Below, one piece after another: positions 1 through 11,164 of a stretch of 64,000 nucleotides of DNA. The notes under the pieces are model-generated. The model made no database searches, was not told the DNA's origin, and saw nothing but the letters and a program-made list of their open reading frames with translations. Each line of letters starts with the position of its first letter. Position 1 is the stretch's first letter. This stretch comes from Ligustrum vulgare (taxonomy: Eukaryota; Streptophyta; Magnoliopsida; Lamiales; Oleaceae): NCBI GenBank assembly GCA_963555705.1, contig OY743176.1, forward strand, positions 43,911,026 through 43,975,025, given 5' to 3'. Both the position numbers and the translations under genes were made by a program.

Positions 1-3000
1 TTAACGGAGGAGATCAGACGACAGTCAGAAGGTGTCTCAACTTCAGGATCGGCGTTGAACGTGGAAAGCAGAGGCAGGAGTTCCAACAGAGGAAATGGGT
101 GGGGTAACGGCAAATTCAGAAGTGGCAGATCGAGGTCCAGAAATCCAAACAATTCCAACAAGACAAAGGTTGTGGAATGTTGGAAGTGTGGCAAGACCGG
201 TCATTACAAAAATCAGTGCACAGCACCTCCAAAAGAAAAGGAGGACAGGACAGAAGTCAATGTTGTGGAAGAGGAAGCGGACGATGCTTTGATATGCTCT
301 TTGGAGAGAAAAACGGAATACTGGGTGATTGATTCCGGAGCATCTTTTCATGCTACCTCAAATAAGGAGTTTTTTGTAAACTATACGCGGGGTGATTTTG
401 GTAGAGTCTATCTCGGTAATGATCAACCGTGTGACGTGGTTGGAAAGGGTGATGTACAGATCAAGATCAATGGATCTGTGTGGAAGCTGAAGGACGTGAG
501 ACATATTCCAGAATTGAGGAAGAACTTGATCTCCGTCAAGCAATTGTCGGGAGAAGGACATGTCACCACCTTCTCTGGTGATAACTGGAAGATCACCAAG
601 GGCGCCATGATTATCGCTCGAGGCAAGGATACTGGCACCCTTTACACAACGACGGATGCTTGTGTGACAATTGCAGTTGCTGAAAGCAAGGAGGGCCCAA
701 ACTTGTGGCACCAGAGACTTGGGCATATGAGTCAGAAGGGACTCAAGTATATGCATGCAAAGGGGAAACTACCAGAGCTTCAGTCTACTGATATAGACTT
801 ATGCGAGAGTTGCATCTTTGGGAAGCAGACCAGGGTGAGTTTCAACACTAGTGGCAGAACTCGGAAGCAAGAGAAACTTGAGTTAGTCCACACAGACGTC
901 TGGGGACCAACCGCAGTTTCATCTATTGGCGGAAAGTCATACTTTGTGACTTTCATTGATGACCACTCGAGAAAAGTGTGGGTTTATTTCTTGAGACACA
1001 AGTCCGAAGTATTCGATGTGTTCAAGAAGTGGAAAGCCATGGTGGAAAATGAAACAGGATTGCGAGTAAAGAAGCTGAGGTCCGACAACGGAGGAGAATA
1101 TACGGATATGGCGTTCAAGAAGTTCTGTTACCAGAATGGCATCAAAATGGAGAGGACGTTGCCAGGGACTCCACAGCAAAATGGAGTTGCAGAACGTATG
1201 AACCGGACATTAACAGAGAGAGCCAGAAGCATGAGGTTACATGCAGGCTTGCCCAAACAGTTTTGGGCAGAAGCAGTCAACACAGCGGTGTACTTGATCA
1301 ATCGAGGACCCTCGGTACCGTTGGAGTACAGGATACCGGAGGAAGTATGGAGCAGAAAAGAAATAAAACTTTCCCACTTGAAAGTTTTTGGATGTGTCGC
1401 ATATGCACATATTAGTGAATAGGCAAGGGGCAAGTTAGACCCCAAATCACTAAAGTGCACATTCATTGGATATGGCGGAGATGAGTTCGGCTACCGCTTA
1501 TGGGATGACCAGAACAGAAAGGTCATCAGAAGCAGGGATGTCATATTCAACGAGAAGGTTATGTACAAGGACAGAAATGCAGTGCAGTCCGATGACACAG
1601 TACATGATGATCCAACATATGTTGAGTTGGATGCTCCAGAAAGTAGTATGTCGCAGCAGACAGAGGAGGATCTGCAGTTACAGGAGCCTGTTCTAGAGAC
1701 TGATGCATCACAGTCTCCAGTCCCTGTTCTTAGAAGGTCAACCAGACCTCATGTTCCAAATAGAAAGTACATGAGTTACATGTTACTTACTGATGCAGGT
1801 GAACCTGAATGCTATCGTGAGGCATGTCAGGTCGGTGATTCTGGCAAGTGGGAGCTTGCAATGAAAGATGAGATAAAGTCTCTCATCTCTAACCAGACGT
1901 GGGAACTAGCCGAGTTACCTACAGGGAAGAGAGCTCTACACAATAAGTGGGTGTACAGAATCAAGGAGGAACATGATGGATCAAAGAGATACAAGGCGAG
2001 GTTGGTGGTCAAAGGTTTCCAGCAGAAAGAAGGAATTGACTACACGGAAATATTTTCGCCAGTTGTGAAGCTGACAACAATCAGATCAGTCTTGAGTATT
2101 GTTGCAGCAGAGGGTTTGCACTTGGAGCAGTTAGATGTAAAAACTGCTTTCCTCCATGGTGACCTTGAGGAGGAAATATATATGCAGCAGCCAGAAGGCT
2201 TCTCAGTCAAAGGAAAGGAGAAGCTCGTTTGCAAATTGAAGAAGAGCCTGTATGGCTTAAAGCAAGCCCCGAGACAGTGGTACAAGAAGTTCGATGGATT
2301 TATGCAGAAAAATGGTTACTTCAAATGTAATGCTGACCATTGTTGCTACTTCAGGAGATTCGAGTCTAGTTATATAATTTTGCTACTTTATGTCGATGAT
2401 ATGTTAGTAGCAGGCTCAGATATGGACGAAATCAAGAAGTTAAAGATGCAACTGTCAGCAGAATTCGAAATGAAGGACTTGGGTGCAGCAAAGCAGATTC
2501 TCGGAATGAGGATTTTCAGAGATAAGCAGAAGGGTATCTTGCAGTTATCTCAGGCCAAGTACATTAGTCAAGTCCTGCAGAGATTTAACATGTGCAGTGC
2601 GAAGGCTGTCAGCACGCCACTAGCTAATCACTTCCGTCTATCTAGTGATCAGAGTCCTAAGACAGAGGACGAGATAAACTTCATGGCTAAAATACCATAT
2701 GCCTCAGCCATTGGAAGTTTGATGTATGCCATGGTTTGTACCAGACCAGATATTGCTCATGCAGTGGGAGTTGTGAGCAGGTTTATGGCAAATCCAGGAA
2801 AGCAGCATTGGGAAGCAGTAAAGTGGATATTAAGATTTCTACGGGGAACTACTGATAGATGCTTATGCTTTGGACGAGGCGAGGTGGCTCTACAAGGTTT
2901 TGTAGATGCAGATTTTGCTGGCGAGGTAGATCGCAGGAGAAGTACTACTGGTTATGTTTTCACAGTAGGTACTACTGCAGTTAGCTGGATTTCGCAGATA

Positions 3001-3351
3001 CAGAAGATTGTTGCTCTATCCACTACAGAAGCAGAGTACGTGGCAGTAACCGAGGCTAGCAAAGAAATGATCTGGTTACAGGGTTTGTTGGCAGAATTGG
3101 GATTCAGTCAGGAGAAGAATGTTTTGCACAGTGATAGTCAGAGTGCGATACATCTGGCAAAGAATTCAGCATTTCATTCTAGAACCAAGCACATTGGACT
3201 CCGTTATCACTTCATCAGGTCTCTTCTAGAGGATGAAGTATTAACACTAGAGAAGATCCAGGGTAGCAAGAACCCAGCCGACATGATGACCAAGACAGTA
3301 ACAAAGGAAAAATTGGAGCTGTGCTCAGCTTCAATTGGTCTTCTGAAGTGA
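1..3351 (+). pseudogene. Copia-A gag-pol polyprotein, one internal stop
   Basis: The frame is open from base 1 to the stop at 3349-3351 except for one TAG at 1420-1422. Compared with the sister copy, that TAG replaces a glutamine codon, CAG to TAG, just after the integrase core, and the preceding Asp is Glu. Order seen: CCHC knuckle CWKCGKTGHYKNQC (about 178-219); protease DSGASFHAT (about 331-357); GAG-pre-integrase WHQRLGH (706-726); integrase core with HTDVWGP, SDNGGEY and the downstream QNGVAERMNRT; reverse transcriptase with LYVDD intact at about 2386-2400; RNase H ending in the ADMMTK region. Without readthrough, the RT/RNase H half would not be made. The LTR lies 91 bp downstream of the stop. 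Confidence 0.93.
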
Positions 3352-3442
3352 AGACAAAGGAAATGACTCACACCATATTTCACAAAGAGTTGTAAGAAGG
3401 AGATATCTCAGGGGAAGCCACATTTATCCCCAAGTGGGAGAT

Positions 3443-3959
3443 TGTTGAAAAATGGAGCTAAATGTGGAAAATAAAGCCAACTTTGTTGAAATTGGCAAGC
3501 CACCATTAATAGTCCATGTTCACACCTATTTGGTAAGACACCATTAGCCTACAATCCTCATATGTTCACACCTATTTTATTCCTTCCATTGTTGATTCTT
3601 TGTCCAAACTTTCCCTATAAATAGAGGGCAAAACCTCAATGAAAAATACACCACCACAACAAAGAGTGTTTGTAGAGAGCAACACAAGAGAGGCATTTCA
3701 CAAAATAGTGAGAAAAGTGAGTTGGAGAGAATAGCCTTTGCATAGGCAGATAAAAATACAGTGTTGTATTTTGTACTCCTCATTTTCGAGTTAGTGAAAT
3801 ATATTGGTGTGGGTCCGTGGACGTAGGCAAATTGCTGAACCACGTAAATCTTTGTGTTTCGTATTTGCATTTTATTTTTGCGTATTTATATTTTCTCAGT
3901 CCAATTTATTTGTGTCACATCGATCCTGGACGGGATTAGTTGCGTCCTAATTCCCAACA
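3443..3959 (+). repeat. 3' LTR of Copia-A
   Basis: It starts TGTTG and ends CCAACA (TG...CA termini), directly after the purine-rich tract CCCCAAGTGGGAGA. It carries a TATA-like CTATAAATAG at about 3614-3624. It is 517 bp against 526 bp in the sister copy. The two are almost the same except for a block of about 45 bp downstream of the TATA-like site (about 3655-3705), where they cannot be aligned simply, which suggests two LTR subfamilies. Confidence 0.92.
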
Positions 3960-4394
3960 AAACAAAGTGCAGGTTTGGTGCTTCTCAGGTGGACTATTTG
4001 GGTCACATCATTTCAGAACATGGAGTGGCTGTAAATCCCGTAAAAATACAAGTTGTTCTTGAATGGCCAACTCCAACCACAGCAAGAGGAGTATGTGGGT
4101 TTCTCGGGCTCGCCGGATATTACCGCAAATTTATCCGACATTTTGGGTGCATAGCAGCCCCATTATATCAACTCTTATCCCATGAAGGATTTAAGTGGAG
4201 TGAGGTAGCCGAACTAGCTTTTACCAAGTTAAAGGAAGCATTGACATCACCACCAGTTCTATGCCTCCCTGATTTTTCTCAACGATTTGTGATTGAATGT
4301 GATGCTAGTGGGATCGGAATTAGAGCAGTGCTATCTCAAAATAACCGCCCAGTAGCCTACTTTAGTGAAGCTTTGAAAGGATCAGCCTTGTTAT
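3960..4394 (+). pseudogene. Reina-like Ty3/gypsy pol, RT end and RNase H start (segment 1 of 3)
   Basis: The translation contains [27 protein letters not shown] and VIECDASGIGIRAVLSQ: the end of reverse transcriptase and the first Asp block of RNase H of Ty3/gypsy chromoviruses. The left edge is cut by Copia-A and the right edge by Copia-B. The last five bases, gttat (4390-4394), are the target duplication of Copia-B. The reading frame continues at 9558 once Copia-B is disregarded, ending at ...GSALL here and resuming at LSTYEKEM. It is not functional as it stands. Confidence 0.93.
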
Positions 4395-4920
4395 TGTTGG
4401 GAATTAGGACGCAACTAATCCCGCCCAGGATCGATGTGACACAAATAAATTGGACTGAGAAAATATAAATACGCAAAAATAAAATGCAAATACGAAACAC
4501 AAAGATTTACGTGGTTCAGCAATTTGCCTACGTCCACGGACCCACACCAATATATTTCACTAACTCGGAAAAATGAGGAGTACAAAAATACTACATTGTA
4601 TTTTTATCTGCCTATGCAAAGGCTATTCTCTCCAACTCACTTTTCTCTCTATTTTGTGAACACCTCTTGATTGTGTTACTCTTCTACACAAGAAGACTCT
4701 ATGTTGTGGTGGTGTATTTTTCATTGAGGTTTTGCCCTCTATTTATAGGGAAAGTTTGGACAAAGAATCAACAATGGAAGGAATAAAATAGGTGTGAACA
4801 TATGAGGATTGTAGGCTAATGGTGTCTTACCAAATAGGTGTGAACATGGACTATTAATGGTGGCTTGCCAATTTCAATAAAGTTGGCTTTATTTTCCACA
4901 TTTAGCTCCATTTTTCAACA
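4395..4920 (-). repeat. 3' LTR of Copia-B
   Basis: 526 bp with TG...CA ends and a 5-bp TSD outside. On the plus strand it starts TGTTGGGAATTAGG and ends TTTTTCAACA. It is identical to the other LTR at 9027-9552. A TATA-like motif, complement of CTATTTATAGGG, lies near 4740. Confidence 0.95.
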
Positions 4921-5011
4921 ATCTCCCACTTGGGGACAAATGTGGCTTCCCCTGAGATATCTCCTTCTTGCAACTCCTTGTGAAATATGGTGTGAGTCAT
5001 TTCCTTTGTCT

Positions 5012-8000
5012 TCACTTCAGAAGACCAATTGAAGCTGAGCACAGCTCCAATTTTTCCTTTGTTACTGTCTTGGTCATCATGTCGGCTGAGTTCTTGCTAC
5101 CCTGGATCTTCTCTAGTGTTAATACTTCATCCTCTAGAAGAGACCTGATGAAGTGATAACGGAGTCCAATGTGCTTGGTTCTAGAATGAAATGCTGAATT
5201 CTTTGCCAGATGTATCGCACTCTGACTATCACTGTGCAAAACATTCTTCTCCTGACTGAATCCCAATTCTGCCAACAAACCCTGTAACCAGATCATTTCT
5301 TTGCTAGCCTCGGTTACTGCCACGTACTCTGCTTCTGTAGTGGATAGAGCAACAATCTTCTGTATCTGCGAAATCCAGCTAACTGCAGTAGTACCTACTG
5401 TGAAAACATAACCAGTAGTACTTCTCCTGCGATCTACTTCGCCAGCAAAATCTGCATCTACAAAGCCTTGTAGAGTCACCTCGCCTCGTCCAAAGCATAA
5501 GCATCTATCAGTAGTTCCCCGTAGATATCTTAATATCCACTTTACTGCTTCCCAATGCTGCTTTCCTGGATTTGCCATAAACCTGCTCACAACTCCCACT
5601 GCATGAGCAATATCTGGTCTGGTACAAACCATGGCATACATCAAACTTCCAATGGCTGAGGCATATGGTATTTTAGCCATGAAGTTTATCTCGTCCTCTG
5701 TCTTAGGACTCTGATCACTAGATAGACGGAAGTGATTAGCTAGTGGCGTGCTGACAGCCTTCGCACTGCACATGTTAAATCTCTGCAGGACTTGACTAAT
5801 GTACTTGGCCTGAGATAACTGCAAGATACCCTTCTGCTTATCTCTGAAAATCCTCATTCCGAGAATCTGCTTCGCTGCACCCAAGTCCTTCATTTCGAAT
5901 TCTGCTGATAGCTGCATCTTTAACTTCTTGATTTCGTCCATATCTGAGCCTGCTACTAACATATCATCGACATAAAGTAGCAAAATTATATAACTGGACT
6001 CGAATCTCCTGAAGTAGCAACAATGGTCAGCATTACATCTGAAGTAGCCATTTTTCTGCATAAATCCGTCGAACTTCTTGTACCACTGTCTCGGGGCTTG
6101 CTTTAAGCCATACAGGCTCTTCTTCAATTTGCAAACGAGCTTCTCCTTTCCTTTGACTGAGAAGCCTTCTAGCTGCTGCATATATATTTCCTCCTCAAGG
6201 TCACCATGGAAGAAAGCAGTTTTTACATCTAACTGCTCCAAGTGCAAACCCTCTGCTGCACCAATACTCAAGACTGATCTGATTGTTGTCAGCTTCACAA
6301 CTGGCGAAAATATTTCCGTGTAGTCAATTCCTTCTTTCTGCTGGAAACCTTTGACCACCAACCTCGCCTTGTATCTCTTTGATCCATCATGTTCCTCCTT
6401 GATTCTGTACACCCACTTATTGTGTAGAGCTCTCTTTCCTGTAGGTAACTCGGCTAGTTCCCACGTCTGGTTAGAGATGAGAGACTTTATCTCATCTTTC
6501 ATTGCAAGCTCCCACTTGCCAGAATCACCGACCTGACATGCCTCATGATAGCATTCAGGTTCACCTGCATCAGTAAGTAACATGTAGCTCATGTACTTTC
6601 TATTTGGAACATGAGGTCTGGTTGACCTTCTAAGAACAGGGACTGGAGACTGTGATGCATCAGTCTCTAGAACAGGCTCCTGTAACTGCAGATCCTCCTC
6701 TGTCTGCTGCGACGTACTACTTTCTGGAGCATCCAACTCAACATATGTTGGATCATCATGTACTGTGTCATCGGACTGCACTGCATTTCTGTCCTTGTAC
6801 ATAACCTTCTCGTTGAATATGACATCCCTGCTTCTGATGACCTTTCTGTTCTGGTCATCCCATAAGCGGTAGCTGAACTCATCTCCGCCATATCCAATGA
6901 ATGTGCACTTTAGTGATTTGGGGTCTAGCTTACCCCTTGCCTGATCACTAATATGTGCATATGCGACACATCCAAAAACTTTCATGTGGGAAAGTTTTAT
7001 TTCTTTTCCGCTCCATACTTCCTCCGGTATCCTGTACTCCAACGGTACCGAGGGTCCTCGATTGATCAAGTACACCGCTGTGTTGACTGCTTCTGCCCAA
7101 AACTGTTTGGGCAAGCCTGCATGTAACCTCATGCTTCTGGCTCTCTCTGTTAATGTCCGGTTCATACGTTCTGCAACTCCATTTTGCTGTGGAGTCCCTG
7201 GCAACGTCCTCTCCATTTTGATGCCATTCTGGTAACAGAACTTCTTGAACGCCATATCCGTATATTCTCCTCCGTTGTCGGACCTCAGCTTCTTTACTCG
7301 CAATCCTGTTTCATTTTCCACCATGGCTTTCCACTTCTTGAACACATCGAATACTTCGGACTTGTGTCTCAAGAAATAAACCCACACTTTTCTCGAGTGG
7401 TCATCAATGAAAGTCACAAAGTATGACTTTCCGCCAATAGATGAAACTGCGGTTGGTCCCCAGACGTCTGTGTGGACTAACTCAAGTTTCTCTTGCTTCC
7501 GAGTTCTGCCACTAGTGTTGAAACTCACCCTGGTCTGCTTCCCAAAGATGCAACTCTCGCATAAGTCTATATCAGTAGACTGAAGCTCTGGTAGTTTCCC
7601 CTTTGCATACATATACTTGAGTCCCTTCTGACTCATATGCCCAAGTCTCTGGTGCCATAAGTTTGGGCCCTCCTTGCTTTCAGCAACTGCAATTGTCACA
7701 CAAGCATCCGTCGTTGTGTAGAGGGTGCCAGTATCCTTGCCTCGAGCGATAATCATGGCGCCCTTGGTGATCTTCCAGTTATCACCAGAGAAGGTGGTGA
7801 CATGTCCTTCTCCCGACAATTGCTTGACGGAGATCAAGTTCTTCCTCAATTCTGGAATATGTCTCACGTCCTTCAGCTTCCACACAGATCCATTGATCTT
7901 GATCTGTACATCACCTTTTCCGACCACGCCACACGGTTGATCATTACCGAGATATACTCTGCCAAAATCACCCCGCGTATAGTTTACAAAAAACTCCTTG

Positions 8001-8899
8001 TTTGAGGTAGCATGAAAAGATGCTCCGGAATCAATCACCCAGTATTCCGTTTTTCTCTCCAAAGAGCATATCAAAGCATCGTCCGCTTCCTCTTCCACAA
8101 CATTGACTTCTGTCCTGTCCTCCTTTTCTTTTGGAGGTGCTGTGCACTGATTTTTGTAATGATCGGTCTTCCCACACTTCCAACATTCCACAACCTTAGT
8201 TTTGTTGGAATTGTTTGGATTTCTGGACCTCAATCTGCCACTTCTGAATTTGCCGTTGCCCCGCCCATTTCCTCTGTTGGAACTTCTGCCTCTGCTTTCC
8301 ACGTTCAACGCCGATCCTGAAGTTGAGGCACCTTCTGATTTTCGTCTGATCTCCTCCGTTAAGATCATGCTTACGACATCATCGAACTTCAATTTTGACT
8401 TTCCGGCAGAGCCACTAATTGCTGTGACTGTACCATTCCAGCTGTCTGGCAACTGCCGAAGAATTAACAAAGCTCGAACTTCATCACTAAAAGTGATTTC
8501 GACTGTGTTTAGCTGGTCCGTCACTTCATTGAATTCATTTAGGTGCTCCCCAAATCTTCCGCCTTCGGCCATCTTCATATTGAACAGCTTTTTAATTAAG
8601 TGGACTTTATTTGCTGCAGATGGCTGTTCGTACATGCTAGAAAGGGCTGCCATGAGAGACTCTGTCGTCTTCTCATTTTTTATGTTGAAGGCCACTGACT
8701 TTGACAACGTCAGCCTGATTGTGCCGAGTGCTTTTCGATCAAGCAACTCTCAATCCCCCTGGCTTATATCTTCTGGCTTTTCTTTTAGTGGCTTGTATAG
8801 ATCCTTCTGGTACAGATAGTCCTCCATTTGCATTTTCCAAAATCCAAAATTTGAACCATCAAATTTGTCAATTTTGGATATTTTCTCATCTGTCAACAT
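5012..8899 (-). pseudogene. Copia-B gag-pol polyprotein, near-intact with one gag stop
   Basis: From the ATG at 8897-8899 (MLTDEKISKIDKFDGSNFGFW, a typical copia gag start) one frame of 1296 codons runs to the stop at 5012. The only interruption is TGA at 8750-8752, codon 50, where tryptophan (TGG) is expected. All later domains are open over 1244 codons: UBN2-type gag, zinc knuckle CWKCGKTDHYKNQC (Gly to Asp before the His compared with Copia-A), protease DSGASFHAT, GAG-pre-integrase WHQRLGH, integrase core, RT with YVDD, RNase H. The element inserted recently with identical LTRs, so the stop either arose since or was carried by the template and the copy was moved in trans. Translation of gag would stop at 49 residues. 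Confidence 0.94.
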
Positions 8900-9012
8900 T
8901 GTTCACACTCAATCACAAAATAGTCTAAAGAAATCTTTTCTGATGTGGAAGATCAGTCAAAACTGCAACCACAGAGCATATTAAGAATTTCAAAAGATCT
9001 CAATGAGCCAAA

Positions 9013-9024
9013 GCTCTGATACCA
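9013..9024 (-). other. Primer binding site of Copia-B (initiator tRNA-Met)
   Basis: The minus strand reads TGGTATCAGAGC two bases inside the 5' LTR. This is the standard complement to the 3' end of plant initiator tRNA-Met used by copia elements to prime minus-strand DNA. Confidence 0.93.
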
Positions 9025-9026
9025 AT

Positions 9027-9552
9027 TGTTGGGAATTAGGACGCAACTAATCCCGCCCAGGATCGATGTGACACAAATAAATTGGACTGAGAAAATATAA
9101 ATACGCAAAAATAAAATGCAAATACGAAACACAAAGATTTACGTGGTTCAGCAATTTGCCTACGTCCACGGACCCACACCAATATATTTCACTAACTCGG
9201 AAAAATGAGGAGTACAAAAATACTACATTGTATTTTTATCTGCCTATGCAAAGGCTATTCTCTCCAACTCACTTTTCTCTCTATTTTGTGAACACCTCTT
9301 GATTGTGTTACTCTTCTACACAAGAAGACTCTATGTTGTGGTGGTGTATTTTTCATTGAGGTTTTGCCCTCTATTTATAGGGAAAGTTTGGACAAAGAAT
9401 CAACAATGGAAGGAATAAAATAGGTGTGAACATATGAGGATTGTAGGCTAATGGTGTCTTACCAAATAGGTGTGAACATGGACTATTAATGGTGGCTTGC
9501 CAATTTCAATAAAGTTGGCTTTATTTTCCACATTTAGCTCCATTTTTCAACA
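9027..9552 (-). repeat. 5' LTR of Copia-B
   Basis: Identical to 4395-4920 over all 526 bases as read by eye. Followed on the plus strand by the target duplication gttat (9553-9557). Confidence 0.95.
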
Positions 9553-9557
9553 GTTAT

Positions 9558-11164
9558 TATCTACCTATGAGAAAGAAATGTTGGCCGTTGTCAAATCAAT
9601 TCGGAAGTGGCATCCGTATCTCCTTGGCAAACCCTTTACAGTTCGCACTGATCAAAAGAGCCTTAAGTATTTTCTTGAGCAGCGAATTTTGACCCCAGCA
9701 CAAACTCGATGGTTTCCAAAGATCCTCGGATATGACTATGAAATTGAGTACAAACGTGGACCTGAAAATCAAGCTGCTGACTCTCTTTCCCGTGTTGTTG
9801 AATTTCAGTTCACATCTATTTCTGGGCCAAGAACAGATTGGTGGCCAAAGTTACAAGAGGAGGTACAACAAGACCTTTTTTATAAAAAGCTCAGTCTCAC
9901 ACGGTCACCATGGCAACTATCCCAGGGAGGAGTTTGGTTCGAACAAAACAAATTCTATTTGAGTCCCACTTCAACCTTCGCCCAACAAATTATTGCAGAT
10001 TGCCATTCCTCACCTGTTGGTGGACAATTTGGATTCCACAAAACTATATTCAGTTTCTGGTGGCCTAACTTGAGTCAAACAGTGAAGGAGTTCATATGGC
10101 AATGTAGCATCTGTCAACAGTGAAAAAATGATTCCATGAAGCCAGCCGGCTTATTGCAACCATTACCCATTCCTAACCAGATGTGGATGGAGGTGTCGAT
10201 GGATTTTATCGAAGGACTACAGATGTCAAATGGTCACAATGTCATCATGGTTATTGTGGATCGATTAACCAAATATACCCACTTTGTGACTTTAAAGAAT
10301 CCATACACTGCTATTACAGTTGCTAAAGCATTTATAGCCAATGTTGTCCGCCTCCACGGCATTCCCACATCCATCGTTAGTGACCGGGATAAGGTATTTA
10401 TAAGTTCTTTTTGGCAAGCATTATTCCACTTACAGGGAACTAAGCTTTGTATGAATTCGAGTAACCATCCTCAGACTGACAGCCAAACTGAAGTAGTTAA
10501 CCGAACTTTAGAACAGTACTTGAGATGTTTTGCCAGAGACCAACCAAGGAAGTGGGTGGAATGGATCCCTTGGGCCAAATTCAGTTATAATACGTCCCTC
10601 CATTCTTCCACCAAAATGACCCCATTTGAAGCTGTCTATGGTATTCCGTCACCGCATTTGCTGACTTATATTCCAGGCACTTCTCGTATCCAAGCAGTTG
10701 ATGAGTACCTTCGTGACCGTGACACCATTTTGCGTGATCTCTGTCACAACCTGGCCATGGCTAGTCAACGAATGAAATGCCAAGCAGACCAAAAATGACG
10801 AGAAGTCTCATTTGAGGTCGGTGACTATGTATATCTAAACTACAACCATATCTTCAATCTTCAGTGGCCTTTCGAGCTTCTATGAAGCTAGCTCCACGTT
10901 TTTTTGGTCCATACCAGATTATTGAAAAAGTGGGTACAGTCGCATATCGGTTAGCTCTTCCGTCAAGTTCTCAAATTCATAATGTGTTCCATGTTAGCAT
11001 GATGCGAAAGCATTTGAGTCATGTACATGTACACACTCCAGTTTCGAGCCAACTTCCACCGGTGTCTGATGAGTCCATTATTCTTCCACAACCTGAAGCT
11101 GTACTTGATCGAAGGTTAATTCGGAAAGGAAAATATCACCCAAAATCTAAAATATTAATCAAGT
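9558..11164 (+). pseudogene. Reina-like Ty3/gypsy pol: RNase H, integrase (segment 2 of 3)
   Basis: It continues from 4394. RNase H contains VRTDQKSLKYFLEQR; the integrase zinc region ends WWPNLSQTVKEFIWQCSICQQ; the integrase core has SMDFIEGLQMS, VSDRDKVF and the downstream HPQTDSQTE block; the C-terminal [13 protein letters not shown] region follows. Damage: TGA at 10121-10123, TGA at 10796-10798 and a frameshift near 10830, shown by KLQPYLQSSVAFRASMK appearing in another frame. The right edge is cut by the large chromovirus; caagt (11160-11164) is that insertion's target duplication. The frame resumes at 20753. Confidence 0.93.

Larger units (their letters stand above)
1..3959 (+). mobile_element. 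Copia-A: Ty1/copia LTR retrotransposon (Tork/TNT1-like), 5' end outside window
   Basis: This is the 3' two-thirds of a Ty1/copia element entering from the left edge. It keeps the end of gag, the whole of protease, integrase, reverse transcriptase and RNase H in that (copia) order, a polypurine tract at 3427-3442 and a 3' LTR at 3443-3959. It belongs to the same family as the complete element at 4395-9552, from which its proteins differ by only scattered residues. It is inserted in the coding region of a Reina-like gypsy element, whose sequence resumes at 3960. The 5' target duplication is off-window, so the TSD (3960-3964 expected) cannot be confirmed. Confidence 0.93.
4395..9552 (-). mobile_element. 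Copia-B: complete Ty1/copia element, same family as Copia-A, inverted
   Basis: A complete 5158-bp element. Both LTRs are 526 bp (4395-4920 and 9027-9552) and read as identical base for base. The flanking 5-bp target duplication is gttat at 4390-4394 and 9553-9557. On the minus strand the order is 5' LTR, primer site, gag-pol, polypurine tract (complement at 4921-4935), 3' LTR. It split the RNase H of a Reina-like element. Identical LTRs mean insertion was very recent. Only 435 bp separate it from Copia-A, which lies on the opposite strand. Confidence 0.97.
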
